The position numbers and the translations under genes are program-made. From Prorocentrum cordatum (Eukaryota > Sar > Dinophyceae > Prorocentrales > Prorocentraceae): a DNA stretch of 64,000 nt. Location of the stretch: assembly GCA_963575745.1 (NCBI GenBank), contig CAUYUJ010022537.1:155539-219538 (forward strand), written 5' to 3'. The notes below the pieces were generated by a model. It did not search any database. It saw only the letters and a list, made by a program, of their open reading frames with translations, and had not been told where the DNA came from. Below, in pieces: positions 40,810 to 51,443 of this stretch (positions are counted from its first letter, which is position 1; each line of letters starts with the position of its first letter).

Positions 40810-41360
40810 CCATCTCGCAGTCATTTGCGGCGATTTTGGGCGGCCCGGGGTCATCTTGGGGCTTTTTTGGGCCAGACCTCCTAGGGACACCTGGTGGCCT
40901 TTAGTTTAGTGGACACCTTGAGGCAATATTGAGCAATCTTGATGCCATCTTGGGGCCTCTGAGGACATCCTGGGGCCTCTTGGGGACACCCAGGGGCGAT
41001 CTTGGTGCCGACTTGGGCCATCTCGGCGAGCGCATCGGGCGGCCATCTTGGGTTCATCGTGAGGCCTCTCGGGGCCACCTTACAGCTATCTTGGTAGTTT
41101 TGGCAAGAACGCAGGTCCGCATGGGGGCCTCTTGGACCGTTTTCAGCCCTTTTGGGGCCGTCTTGGGACGATCTTTGGGGCCTCTTGGGCCGTCTGGGCC
41201 CCTTCTTGGCCCGAAAAGGGGAGAACCAGAAAACCCTTCAGAGATCAGTGGAAGATTCAATGTCTTTGGGCCTCCTCAGGCCCTCTCGGGGGCCCTCTGG
41301 AGGGCCTCTGGCGCCGTCTTGAGGCTCTCTTGGACCGTCTGCAGGCCATCTACTCCAAAG
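40810..41360. repeat. CTTGGGGCC-type repeat array
   Basis: Degenerate units of GGGCCxTCTTG at about 11-bp spacing, with a landmark CCCGAAAAGG.GAGAACC (41211-41228) that recurs at 63120-63136. Same strand orientation as the arrays at 56.3 and 60.3-63.4 kb. Confidence 0.8.
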
Positions 41361-41442
41361 CGAGCTGGGCGTTGCCTGTGAGTGGGAACGAGCGTGCATC
41401 CGCGGCTGCTTGGCTCAAAGCGGCCGGCCGGCCAGATCTGAC

Positions 41443-41463
41443 TACACCTCAGCGTGAGGTGTA
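41443..41463. repeat. Perfect 9-bp-stem hairpin
   Basis: TACACCTCA-GCG-TGAGGTGTA: perfect complementarity around a 3-nt loop, 59 nt upstream of the left copia-element repeat. Confidence 0.9.
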
Positions 41464-41521
41464 CCATTTGCCATCGATACCAAAACTGCTTGAGATGGCT
41501 CGCCCCCAACTACTGGGACTA

Positions 41522-41601
41522 TCGTTACTACGGTACAAAGCGGGAGCTGGGCTTCGCCTGAGGCGAAGCTGCTGATTGGGCCTCCCAACCCATTTCAAAC
41601 T
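41522..41601 (+). repeat. Left terminal direct repeat with double hairpin
   Basis: 80 bp matching 60178-60260. Contains GCTTCGCC-TGA-GGCGAAGC (41551-41569) and TTGGG-CCT-CCCAA (41576-41588). Followed by the Gag leader. Confidence 0.8.
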
Positions 41602-42118
41602 TGGTAGCGGGGCTGGCCTATGGTGGTCAGCTCTAGCTCTACTCCTCCCCATCCACGGCACTATCTGGTGGACTACTGACGTGGTGGAACATCAGGGTGC
41701 AGTGGGTCTGCGCGGAGGAATGTGTATAACTACGCAACATAGCAAAGACACTTGCAGTGACACCTCTGCCTACGCGGAGGCCTCTTACCTGCGTCCTACA
41801 TCCCTGCGCTACTACACTCCTGAAGTCCACCCACCTACTCCAATTGAAAACTTCTTCGAAGACATAATGCATGGAAACATGCGGTACGACATTGTGCCGC
41901 TCCCACCCCACGCAGGCTTACGACCACATGCCGCAAATCCCAACCGAAAACATCCGACTACGACCTGCGAGGCCACTGGAATGGTATGAGTATCTTTGGC
42001 TCACATGGGTCGCTATCGGGTGTGGGGTAAGACGTATGCGTGGCGGAGACGACGCAAGAACGACCGGCCCCCACTGGGACCCTCCAGTTAAGTACCTTTC
42101 CGCGAATTCGTCCGCGAG
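41602..42118 (+). other. Leader region of copia-type element
   Basis: About 500 bp before the Gag frame. Short open frames (for example to 41989) resemble protein-coding sequence, but I cannot assign a domain; may include the N-terminal part of Gag. Confidence 0.45.
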
Positions 42119-43400
42119 GTGAAGGCCTGGACCAACGTGGCCACAGGCAACGTGACGCCCTCCCAGCAAGCTGTAGCCTTGCAGCGAGGCTTGGGGGGCC
42201 TCGCACGGACCATAGCCATGAGAGTTCCCCCGACAGTTATCAAGTTCGGCGTTAACATAGGTGGCCGCCATACCGCTGGCGTCACCTACATCATGTTCCT
42301 CGTATGTACGAAGTTCGAGAACCTAGAAGAGGAACGCCAACTCAACTCTGGTACAGCTGTCATTGACTTCCGAGTCCATGCGGGAGAACGGATCGACCAG
42401 ACTTTGGCACGCTTCGCGATAGCCCGCTATGAAACTGAAACGGCAGGCTTCAACATCCCCAACTTCCAAATCCTAACAGTTAGTTTTTTTTTTTTTTTCA
42501 TAGCCCTTGGAGTGGGGGCGTCGCGTGCGCAGCAACTCCTGCAGCCATTAAACCACCGCGTGCCGAGGGACCAGCAACAGTTTGACTCTCTACTTGAACG
42601 CGTGAGGTCATGCGCTCAACTTGTTGAGAGAACCCCTGGCGATATTGGTGGAATTTTCAGTCGCGGTCACCGAGCCGAGACCTTCCGCGTTGAGGCAAAG
42701 GCAGGGCAATTTGCTAATAACGTTTGGAATGACGATCCGCAACCGACAGAGCACCACACTACTGGCTCAGAATGGTGGTCGGGCTTCGGGATCGCAGGAC
42801 TCCTGGGCCGGGTTTCGGGGGCCGCCCGACGCGGTGCCCCCCGCGCGAGCCACGGCCCTGATGGGCTCAGCGGGGCAACCTGCTGAGTCCGACTTCGACT
42901 CTGGTGCTGATACGACGCGTCTTTGGACGACGAGGCTATTGCCTTTGACTACTCCGATATGCCTACGGACCTCACGGAAGAACAATAGGCGCAATGGTTA
43001 TTCTTAGGATACCGGGAACATGAACGCAGGTGGAGGCGATTTCTGGAGAAGCCAGTTCGCAAAGTACGGCGTATCGTCCGAGCATTCAAGGGAACAGGCA
43101 AGGGTCGAGGTAGGGGTAAAAGGTAAGCGGCGGCGATTGCATGGCAGAGGCATGTTAGCATTCCTAACATCCCTTACCGGGCCACAATATGAAGAGATAT
43201 TCCTAGGTGCAGGCAGGAACCGTAGGCATGCATCAGGAAAAGGTAAGGGACGTCGGGGACACCCGAAGGATGCCAACGGTGAAACCATGGAGTGCGACGC
43301 GTGCCATAGCGCGCAGCGCTTTTGCCGCGAATGCCTTCAGGGCGATGGGAGAGGCAGAAGTCCGTCGATTCATTTGGCTCAGACTGACTCGGATATATAG
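42119..43400 (+). pseudogene. Copia-type Gag with nucleocapsid tail (frameshifted)
   Basis: 42119-42886 reads as the Gag core: KFENLEEERQLNSGTAVIDF, then GERIDQTLARFAIARYETET and QQLLQPLNHRVPRDQQQFDS, RVRSC. I associate this pattern with dinoflagellate copia Gags. A run of 15 T (42484-42498) codes for a Phe stretch inside the domain. Downstream, in two other frames, come an acidic linker, an HERRWRRFLEKPVRKVRR-type basic stretch interrupted by a stop, and a zinc-knuckle relic ECDACHSAQRFCREC (43291-43335), which has C-x2-C-x9-C but lacks the usual His. At least two frameshifts make the copy non-functional as it stands. Confidence 0.6.
42870..42883 (+). repeat. Micro-hairpin GCGGG-GCAA-CCTGC
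   Basis: Codes Ala-Gly-Gln-Pro-Ala in the acidic Gag linker. Flanks CTCA/TGAG extend the stem to 9 bp with one G-T pair. Confidence 0.85.
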
Positions 43401-44151
43401 TATGTTGACCGGGGGTCACTTTTGGCCGACCCTGCCGATAGCTCAGTTGCAGTTGTTAAGTTCATGGCTGCCAGATATTTGAGTGCCCGTATGTCCCTCG
43501 AGAGTTGTGCCGACGGGCTGTTCGAGGAGGTATTCATTGGCCACAATGATATCGATCAGGCAGACTGGCTGGGCATACCCATCGGGAGCAACCTGCTCAT
43601 ATTGAATTTGTTGAGAACTTCCGCGCGCCCGCCGAAGGAGATGACGAAATGGGGGGGGGGGGGGGGGGGCAGCCGAGGATTCAGAAGCCACTACTCCTGC
43701 GACAGAGACGGACATGCAGTGGATGTTTTATCCACGGGTTACTGTCAATCCGACAAACATGGGATTGAGTGATGATGGCCCTTTGCGGGGAATCCCGCGA
43801 GATGTTAGCGATCTGTCTGAGCGCATGCAGTATGAGCTCGGCCGCGACGAAGGATTTCAACGTGCATTCGTAGCTTCAGGCCGTTCCATGAGCCGCCGGG
43901 GGCGATCGGCAAGCCGCCAGTCCTGGAGACGCAGGTGTCGCGCCGACGACGATGACGAATAGTGGGAAGATGACGCGCGTCTGGTGCGTCGCGGTCGAGC
44001 CCGCAGTGGCTCGCCCGACCGTGCGTGTGCGCGCTCCAGTGGCGCTCGCTCTAGCGGCCTTCAGCGTCCTCATCGTCCTGAGGCGAGGAAGCCAAGGGCC
44101 CCGTCCATGGAAGGTCAATAGTCCTGGCGCTCCCCCGAGGAGGGGGCGTCT

Positions 44152-44165
44152 GCGGGGGCGCCCGC
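44152..44165 (+). repeat. Micro-hairpin GCGGG-GGCG-CCCGC
   Basis: Perfect stem. Coding phase Ala-Gly-Ala-Pro-Ala if that frame is used. Confidence 0.75.
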
Positions 44166-44733
44166 CTCAGGGGGAAGAACCTCGCGCATAATATCCAGAA
44201 GACGACATGCAGCGCCTTGTTAGCTACTCGGATGCCGGATTGGCTCGTCAGTGCATAGACCCATATGACATGCAACGGTGGTTGGACAAGGGTTGGACTG
44301 AGCACCATACTCGTCGCTGGTATTCTTTTCGTAAGGTTGATCGAACTGCAAAAGGCAAGGTCATTCGCTCAAAAAAGGACGGGCTGCCCCAACGCAAGAA
44401 GCCCTTATAGAGCGCGACCTCAAGAGGGCGATCATCGAGGAGCGGGAACTTTACATAGGCGTTGATCGCGCGTGCTTCGAGTATGGCGATCGCGGGCTCG
44501 GCTGCCCCGTGAGACGCCCATCAAGGGGCCCCAACTTCCGCAGGGCACCGTGGGTCTGGTCTCACGGTGATGTTGCGGGTTACTGTGCCGATCCAAATGC
44601 ACCGCCGTACAGCGCGCAGTCGACGGAAGACGACTGCGAACAAGTTACCGCCTAGGAAATATCTCCATCTGTTAAGATATGGAAGGCTCTTTCACCTGTT
44701 CATTATTTCAAGATATTCAACCGTGAATACAAT

Positions 44734-44747
44734 GCGGGGGAGCCTGC
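44734..44747 (+). repeat. Micro-hairpin GCGGG-GGAG-CCTGC
   Basis: Codes Ala-Gly-Glu-Pro-Ala in the open frame leading to 45021. Confidence 0.8.
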
Positions 44748-45337
44748 TTCGCCAAAACCAGAAGAAGACGACCGGCAAGACAATGATGAAGCTAAAGAAT
44801 TGGCCGAAGCGGTATGCCCCGCGGCAGCGGCTCCTGCAGGGTGCGCCTCGGATTGCCCCGACGCCCTCTCCACTGTCACGGGCGTCACTTACGATGCGGA
44901 CACTCCCATTGACACTAGGTACATCGTCACTAAAAGCATGGGTCTTTCCCCAAAAAGAAAGGTCGCTTATCGCGCTGGACCTGTAAATTGGGTAAAGACT
45001 ATTATTGATGAACAGGCTTAGCGCTACTGAATATAACTAACCTGTCCATGAAGGGAAAGGCACCTATCTGGCATATGGCATTCAGAAAGCCTGATGGTGT
45101 GAGCCTCTTTCTGGCAGAGGGCCCCTGCGACGTGGGCCATGGATGCCCGCTGGGGTAACGCCGAAAGCACCTCCTCCAAGCCGAAGACAGATCCGCCTTT
45201 TGATGTCTCTACATCTGCGGTTTCGTCGAGTCTGTCCAATTCGCTCGGACCTGATCATCTCAGACCGCCGCCTAAACAGAAGAAGAGGAAAACGCCGAGA
45301 TGACTCCAATTCTAGATATAGCAAGCAACAACGACCT

Positions 45338-45351
45338 GCGGGGCAACCTGC
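45338..45351 (+). repeat. Micro-hairpin GCGGG-GCAA-CCTGC
   Basis: Codes Ala-Gly-Gln-Pro-Ala in the frame 45143-45790. Confidence 0.85.
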
Positions 45352-45707
45352 TAATCGACGTCGATCCAGAGGACCAGCAGTGGCCGCCGCAGCAGCTGTA
45401 TTTCAAGGCGCCATCGCTCCTACTCCGAAGGGCCCTGTACCACGTCGCGGCCCTACACCTGGCCGGACACACGTGACTGGCTGGATGCCGACATTGGAGG
45501 GATCATCAAATGATGTTTCTTCATCGTGGCGTGGTGCCGATAAGAGGCTGTTTGAAATTACATCAAAGACATCAGGGGCAGCTCCCAAGGACAATAAGTG
45601 CGAGTACTACAACATCAATGAGAAGACGCGCCAGGATTTCGATGTCAGTGCCCCGCCAAGGACCCCGTCGAGCGCCCAGAGGATCCGCAGGCGCTGCCTC
45701 GTCATCG

Positions 45708-45727
45708 GCAGGTGCCCGCGTACCTGC
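45708..45727 (+). repeat. Longer hairpin GCAGGT...ACCTGC
   Basis: Perfect 6-bp stem with an 8-nt loop. Codes Ala-Gly-Ala-Arg-Val-Pro-Ala, in phase with the next hairpin at 45753. Confidence 0.8.
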
Positions 45728-45752
45728 GGCATCGGCGGCAGATCGGAGTTCT

Positions 45753-45766
45753 GCGGGGCAGCCTGC
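45753..45766 (+). repeat. Micro-hairpin GCGGG-GCAG-CCTGC
   Basis: Codes Ala-Gly-Gln-Pro-Ala in frame 45510-45863. Confidence 0.85.
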
Positions 45767-45888
45767 TCTTACTTTGGAAATGCATGTTGAATGCCGACAG
45801 TATTGGGGCTGTATGCGCACCGCCAGGCGTATGAAGATCCAACCCAGCATATCACCTCCGTAATGATGACGGGTCTGATCGATACATC

Positions 45889-46470
45889 GTGGTGGAATGC
45901 GACATCCAGGATACCGCCGTCATTGCCGATCAGGGCGCTCATGCGCGCTGGGTTGTGCGTAGTCTCCTGCGTAGGCGCCCGGCGCTCACGCTTCTGTCCG
46001 AGAAGACCGACTTGCTAGGGATCTTTGAAGCAGACAGAGTTGTTGGTCCAAACTTGACCCAGAAGGAACAGCGCTGCTGCTCATTGCTTACTACTGTTAC
46101 TCGTCACAAACAATTTCACAACAACTGCCTCTCTGATAGGTTTCTGCGAGCAGTACCGCCTTTCGACGAATTCGATGAATGGGTGGAGCTCTCAGAGCTG
46201 CTAATCATGTGGCCACCTGAGGGATGTGATCGTTACCGCCCCAAACACCTGGAGACTGCCCGGCGTTATCTCAGCAACCGCCATTGTGCATATCAAGCAT
46301 TAATTGTGCTGAACTTGATTGGCGTGGTCGACAACGCTGGGGTGCAACAAAGCAGGCCCCAGATCAATAAGTGCAAGTTCGCTATGCTGAGATGTGCGAG
46401 ACATATTTCATACGCCCAGGTAATGGACACAGCAGTCCTGGGATACATTGCCCTGAATCGCTGTATATGA
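45889..46470 (+). CDS. Unrecognised 193-residue ORF in linker
   Basis: One of the longer clean frames of the linker. Sequence features: HARWVVRSLLRRRPALTLLS, PPFDEFDEWVELSELLIMWP and a helical C-terminus with several Cys. It has normal amino-acid complexity, unlike microsatellite frames, and lies in the same strand as Gag and Pol. The start codon is not certain (GTG-like context) and the frame may extend upstream. No known domain; probably part of the polyprotein. Confidence 0.35.
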   Translation: MVECDIQDTAVIADQGAHARWVVRSLLRRRPALTLLSEKTDLLGIFEADRVVGPNLTQKEQRCCSLLTTVTRHKQFHNNCLSDRFLRAVPPFDEFDEWVELSELLIMWPPEGCDRYRPKHLETARRYLSNRHCAYQALIVLNLIGVVDNAGVQQSRPQINKCKFAMLRCARHISYAQVMDTAVLGYIALNRCI

Positions 46471-46729
46471 GGATGGCGGATTTGATTATTCCAGGTGCAC
46501 CTTGTCATTTCATTCATGATTCTCAACGGGCAAATATCTCGAATCTACTTCGCATGGGGCTGGCATGCCGCGCCGACGAGACTATCGAGAGAAAAGGCAG
46601 ACAGTTTGTTCATGCTTGCCCATATTTACCAGGTGATAACGGAATCCAGTCCAGCCTGCGCGTCGACCCCGAAGCACTGAATGTGGCTGGTCTGAAAAAC
46701 TTGCCTCGTGATAATCGAAACTAATTGCC
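46471..46729 (+). other. Tail of linker region
   Basis: Short frames continue (for example 46371-46724) without a recognised domain before the Asn/Pro-rich minisatellite. Confidence 0.4.
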
Positions 46730-46862
46730 CCTGCCAGCCCAACCGGCCAACCCAACCAACCAGCCACCCAAACAACTCAACCGGCTCAACCAGCCCAACC
46801 AGCCACCCCGCAAACCCAGCCAGCCCGCCACCCCGCCAACCCGCCCAACCCCGCCGCCTGCC
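46730..46862. repeat. CCAACC / CCAGCC minisatellite
   Basis: Imperfect 4-9-bp units of CCAACC, CCAGCC and CCACCC. Confidence 0.85.
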
Positions 46863-46965
46863 CTCCGTCAAAATCGCGCCGTGCTATGCGGGAGCGGGAT
46901 TCGCGCCAGAGGTGCCCAAAGACGATTTGGGGCCTTAAATGCGACGCTGTCGTTACTTTATTACC

Positions 46966-47434
46966 TTTCACCGCGCTCCCCTTCTCAACGGAAAGGCCCC
47001 CATCCGTGAAACTGTCGTCATTTTCCAGCCCCCGCGAGAGGCTTCTTAGAGGCCCCCAGAGGCTCCAGGAGGGCCCATGGCGGCCTCGGGAGTGCCTAGG
47101 AGACCTCCAGAGGGCCCCAGGAGGACCCGCTCTGCACAGCGCCCCTTTTCTCAACGGAAAGGCCCCCATGCGTTTGTTCTCATCGTTCCGCCCCCGCGAA
47201 AGAGTACTCAGCGGGCCCACGGAGGCCCCAGGGGTGCACATGGCGGCCCCGGGAGAGCCCACGAGATCTCAAGAGCCCCCCCGAGGGTCCACTTTGAATT
47301 GCACTCAGGGAGCGCCAGAAGGCCCAGGAGGCTACAAGATGCCCCGAGAGGCCCCCAAGAGCCCAAACAGGCCACAGGACCCCCAGCACGCTCTAGGAGA
47401 GCCACGGCGACACCAAGAGGCTCCAGGACGGGCG
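46966..47434. repeat. 167-bp tandem duplication and CCAAGAGG repeats
   Basis: CTTCTCAACGGAAAGGCCCCCAT-type block begins at 46981 and again 167 bp later, each followed by CCCCCGCGA(G/A)AG and GAGGCCCC(C/A) repeats in the CCAAGAGG orientation. Confidence 0.7.
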
Positions 47435-47720
47435 TCATTCCCTCTCCTCCTCCTGCTCGTCGTCGTCATCCTTCTCCTCGTCCGTCCTGCTTCAAATCCT
47501 TCCTCCCCCTCTTCCTCCTCCTCCTTCTCCTCCTCTTTCTCCTCCTTTTCCTCCGCCTCCTCCTCTTCCTCCTCCTCCTCCTCCTCCTCCTCCTCCTCCT
47601 ACTTCGCCCGTGGCCTCGATGGCTCCGATAGCGCCGTGCGCGAGATCCGCCTCCTCCCCATCCGTCCTCCTCCCTCCTCCCTCCTCCTTCCCCCCCCTCC
47701 TCCGTCCCCCCTCTTTCGGG
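47435..47720. repeat. (CCT)n microsatellite
   Basis: CCT/CTC triplets with a GC-rich interruption at 47600-47660. Confidence 0.9.
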
Positions 47721-48295
47721 GGCGTTGCAAAGAGGCCCTCCGAGGAGAATTTCACGACAACAAAGGCGCCGACCCGATGAACAGACACCACGTCGGGCTC
47801 TGGGAACGGAGTCGAATGCGAAACCTCGAATAACTTAGTCTTCGATGGTCGGGGCATTTCTCTGACCACCTGCGAGCCTCGCGGGAACTTCCGAGAGCCT
47901 CCGGGGTGGGCGTCTGGCGCAAGAACACGAGTGGAGGAGGAGACAACGCGACGTTTGGTTTCCACCCCCGTGAGGGGCGTTACAGGGTATGGTTATTTGG
48001 CGTTCTGCAAATGATATGTCGGCAGGTCGGACTTATAGGCACTCTGCCCAACGATAAGTCGAGGTATATTCGCGTGGGACATGTAGGAATCAATCCCTTG
48101 TACCCGTGGGGCAGTGATCAGAAATATCCGAGAGGTGATCTTCCCATCGGCGATATGCACGAAAGTCAAGATGATACATCGTCGTTGAAAAATTGGTTTC
48201 TTCCAGAAGCCCCCTACAGTTTGAAGTGTCCTGATCCGACGCCCATCCAGGACGTCGAGTTCTCTGCGGTATTTATGCTGCAAGAAGGGTATCAA

Positions 48296-48309
48296 GCGGG
48301 GGCATCTGC
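48296..48309 (+). repeat. Degenerate micro-hairpin GCGGG-GGCA-TCTGC
   Basis: Codes Ala-Gly-Ala-Ser-Ala in frame 47906-48364; stem weakened. Confidence 0.6.
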
Positions 48310-48444
48310 AGGTGGATCTGACGGATCATGGATTCAGGCCCAAAGTGCGAACGTGACTGTATGATATCGAGTGGAATTACTCCCACCGACATGCTGTGCG
48401 CCAACGATCCGTGGCGTGCCCAGACGCAGTAGCTGCCAGTATCT

Positions 48445-48458
48445 GCAGGGCAACCTGC
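48445..48458 (+). repeat. Micro-hairpin GCAGG-GCAA-CCTGC
   Basis: Perfect 5-bp stem. Codes Ala-Gly-Gln-Pro-Ala. Confidence 0.85.
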
Positions 48459-48618
48459 GTCGTTTGCACTTATGAGTAGGGCCACAATTCCATCTGGGAC
48501 TCCACAGAGTGCTGGGGGCACCAACAGCCTACAGGCAAGGCTCCAAAGCATTCGGATGGACCCGCAGCTCTACCAGGCTTTGCAGGCGACATCGCCGTTC
48601 GCATCGCCGCGTCCACAT

Positions 48619-48632
48619 GCGGGGCAACCTGC
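48619..48632 (+). repeat. Micro-hairpin GCGGG-GCAA-CCTGC
   Basis: Same codon phase as 48445 in the same frame. Confidence 0.85.
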
Positions 48633-48969
48633 TTTCCCTGACCGCCGCGCTGCACAGAGGACACAGTTTGGTTGGTCAGCAAGAGTGGATGTACTGGCAA
48701 ATGCGCGAAGCCGCACAGAGCATGCGCAGGGGCGGCATCGACCGCCCTAGCGCAAGCTGGACGCCGCCTTGGGGGTATGTCCCGGACCCAAATCCATCAC
48801 CGGACAACCCCAATAGGTACGGATACGTGCCAGCATTTTCAGTCATCCGACATGCGATCCGACAGCTGCAGAGCGCCCTGCAGCACCACCGATGGACCCC
48901 CAATTATATCCTGACTACCTATACGACCACCCTTCGGGTGATAAGGAGGTTCGGGGGGGGGAACCAACG

Positions 48970-49195
48970 TCTCACTCGATCGGTCTCGCTATCGATCTCA
49001 CTATCGATCTCAGTATCGGTCTCGCTCGATCGATCTCCCTCGGTCAATCTCACAATCGATCGCACTCGATCTATCTCACAATTGATCTGACTATCGATCT
49101 CACAGTCGATCTCACAATCGATCTCGCAATCGATATCACATTCGGTCTCGCTATCGGTCTCACTATCGATATCACAGCCGCTCTCACAATCAACG
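48970..49195. repeat. 12-bp CTATCGATCTCA repeat
   Basis: About 18 degenerate 12-bp units (CTATCGATCTCA, ACAATCGATCTC). Confidence 0.9.
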
Positions 49196-50047
49196 TCATC
49201 ATCATCATCAACAACAACATCAACATCAACACCATCATCACCAACATCATCATAATCTGGACACCGTCTTCATCATCAACACCGACATCATCATCATCAC
49301 GGTCATCAGCATCATCGGGGCACCACCACCATCATCATCACCATCATGACACTCATCATCATCAGCATCATCATCATCAGCAACATCGGGACACAGTCAT
49401 CGTCATCATTCATCATCAGCAGCAGCATCATCATCGGGACACCATCATGCTTAGCATCGTTATCATCATCATCATCGGGGCACCACCATCATCATCTCAT
49501 CATCATCATCGACATCGTCATCATCATCAGCAACATCAACATCATCATCAGCATCATCATCATCGTCATCATCGGGGCACCATCATCATCATTACCAGCA
49601 TCAGCATCAGCATCATCATCATCATCACAATCATCATCATCATCACCATCGGGACGCCATCATCATCAACATCATCATCATCACCATGATAATAATCATC
49701 ATCATCATCGGGACGCCATAATCATCATCAACCTCATCATCACCAACATCATCATCATCGGGATACAATCATAACCAGCATCATAAACATCACCATCATC
49801 GTTCTCATCATCATCATCGTGACACCATCATCGTCATCATCATGATCATCAACATAATCGTCATGATCATCTTCATCCCCATCATTGGGACACCATCAGC
49901 ATCATCATCATCGTCGTCGTCATCATCATCAGCAGCATCATCATCATCGGGACACCATCATCCTCATATCATCATCATCATCATCATCATCGTCATCATC
50001 ATCAGCAGCATCATCATCATTAGCATCACCATCACCATCTTCATCAG

Positions 50048-50081
<34 letters not shown>

Positions 50082-50106
50082 TCATCATCATCATTATCTT
50101 CATCAT
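49196..50106. repeat. (CAT)n microsatellite with periodic CGGGACACC interruptions
   Basis: About 900 bp of CAT/ATC triplets interrupted roughly every 40-90 bp by CGGGACACC or CGGGGCACC. Confidence 0.95.
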
Positions 50107-50335
50107 CGCGGGACACCGCGGGACACCGGCGGGGCACCGCGGGGCACCGCGGGACACCGCGGGGCACCGCGGCAGACCAGCGGGGCACCGCGGGCCACCG
50201 GCCGCCCGGAAGGGAGTCATTTGGTTCGGCCGCGCCTCAGCCGCACGGGATTTTCGCGGGGCACCGGCGGGGCACCGCGGGCCACCGGCCGCCCGGAAGG
50301 GAGTAATTTGGCGCGGCCGCGCCTCAGCCACAGGA
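50107..50335. repeat. GCGGGGCACC minisatellite and 85-bp duplication
   Basis: Ten-bp units GCGGGACACC / GCGGGGCACC in tandem (50107-50200), then two copies of an 85-bp block with GGCCACCGGCCGCCCGGAAG and CGCGCCTCAGCC. Confidence 0.9.
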
Positions 50336-50798
50336 GACTTTTTCTCGCCCGCCCGCGCAGCTTCGCCTCGCCCGCCCGCGCGGCACGCGCGAACACGAAA
50401 CCGAAGTCGATTTCCCGGTAGGGGGGCTCTCCGTTCCACTTCGATCTCACCCCCTCACCTCCGACCATGCTCAGGTGACGGGTTATCCTCGCGTGGGAAC
50501 GCAGCCGGAGAACCCGTGTGCACGGGCGGCGGCCGGCGACTTCTATCAGTCTCAGTTGACGCGCGGCTATGGTTGCAGGACAGGTGTGCCGGGCCAGATT
50601 CCTCATTATGGATATTTGGCTACCCCAATGGATTCAGACGTGACTCAACAGGCCCCCAGCCCGGTAGCGCCATCGTCCATGGGGGAGTTGCGCCCGGAGA
50701 TTCTGGCCGTCCACGAGGCGCAGCAGGCCAATCTCTCAATGCAGTTGGCCCCCCAGCGTCGCAATCGTGAGCGTCGGGCGAACAGGATGCTGGGTCGT

Positions 50799-50839
50799 GC
50801 GGGGCAACCTGCAATTCCAATCACAGCAGGGGCACCTGC
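50799..50839 (+). repeat. Pair of micro-hairpins
   Basis: GCGGG-GCAA-CCTGC (50799-50812) and GCAGG-GGCA-CCTGC (50826-50839), 13 nt apart, in one phase (Ala-Gly-Gln-Pro-Ala, Ala-Gly-Ala-Pro-Ala). Confidence 0.85.
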
Positions 50840-50983
50840 GTTTAACCTGGCAGCACCTGCAGCCATGCAGCCGCCATCGGCCCCACCGATCCAGTATGAG
50901 GTTGGTGAAATTACTCTGGGGCGCCAGGCGCGTATCAGGCCATCGGCAACGCCACCGGTCATCAGCGACGGTGAATTAACAAG

Positions 50984-51064
50984 TTTGCCGTGCGCCTGGA
51001 CCACTTCATTCATCGCGACAAGGTCTGGGGGCTTCAGTGTGGTCATATATTCCATGCGCAGTGC
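50984..51064 (+). pseudogene. RING-H2-like half motif
   Basis: In the frame starting at 50984 the sequence reads FAVRLDHFIHRDKVWGLQ then CGHIFHAQC. The C-x-H-x2-H-x2-C half and its 14-residue spacing from the first pair fit RING-H2, with the first two cysteines replaced by Phe and Arg. RING fingers bind E2 enzymes in ubiquitin ligases. Here it is out of frame with neighbours and degenerate. Confidence 0.45.
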
Positions 51065-51327
51065 GGGGGCCGAGTTGCGCGCGCTCATGTAGACAGACAG
51101 CTGGCTGACACTATGGGGGGGTGCTGCAACTGAGGCGCCCTGCGCTATTTGCAGGGGCGTTTGTCTAATCGAAGCTGAGTTTCATGATGCCCTTGCTGGA
51201 GATCAGGATGCAGCAAATCGCCATGAAGATACTCCGGGGGGCTGACGAACTCAGGGACTTTCGCGAAGAGCTCAACCGCATCACGGCGATGATGATGAAC
51301 AACGCGGCAGCTTCCACAACCACACCT

Positions 51328-51341
51328 GCGGGGCAACCCGC
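51328..51341 (+). repeat. Micro-hairpin GCGGG-GCAA-CCCGC
   Basis: Perfect stem in which the central pair is G-C, compared with G-T or A-T elsewhere. Codes Ala-Gly-Gln-Pro-Ala. Confidence 0.85.
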
Positions 51342-51429
51342 TTCATCGGCCAATGCGGTGCAGGCGACGGAAGCTACCGTGCCTGCTCTGGATGCGCCTA
51401 TGCCATTAATAGCGGGAACAGCCAACAAT

Positions 51430-51443
51430 GCAGGGGCACCTGC
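51430..51443 (+). repeat. Micro-hairpin GCAGG-GGCA-CCTGC
   Basis: Perfect stem. Codes Ala-Gly-Ala-Pro-Ala, in phase with 51328. Confidence 0.85.

Larger units (their letters stand above)
43401..45888 (+). other. Linker region of copia-type element
   Basis: About 2.5 kb of broken open frames (for example 43422-43772, 43714-43962, 44207-44410, 45143-45790) with no domain I recognise. A run of 19 G occupies 43651-43669. Four micro-hairpins of the Ala-Gly-X-Pro-Ala type and one longer variant lie here. Confidence 0.5.
47721..48969 (+). other. Linker segment between satellites
   Basis: Open frames such as 47906-48364 and 48472-48750 have normal composition (for example HVGINPLYPWGSDQKYPRGD) but no recognised domain. 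The second frame holds two micro-hairpins in the same codon phase (48445, 48619); a third lies at 48296 in the first. Confidence 0.45.
50475..51092 (+). pseudogene. Copia polyprotein segment upstream of protease
   Basis: A 205-residue frame: ARAAAGDFYQSQLTRGYG and EAQQANLSMQLAPQRRNRER, then Ala/Pro-rich sequence with in-phase micro-hairpins at 50799 and 50826. No domain in this frame itself. From about 50980 the better signal is two bases over, where a RING-like motif appears. Part of the Gag-Pol linker. Confidence 0.4.

Noticed and set aside
41522-41601. Conventional LTR with TG...CA ends
   Set aside because: No TG/CA boundaries or long repeat were found; only an 80-bp direct repeat is supported.
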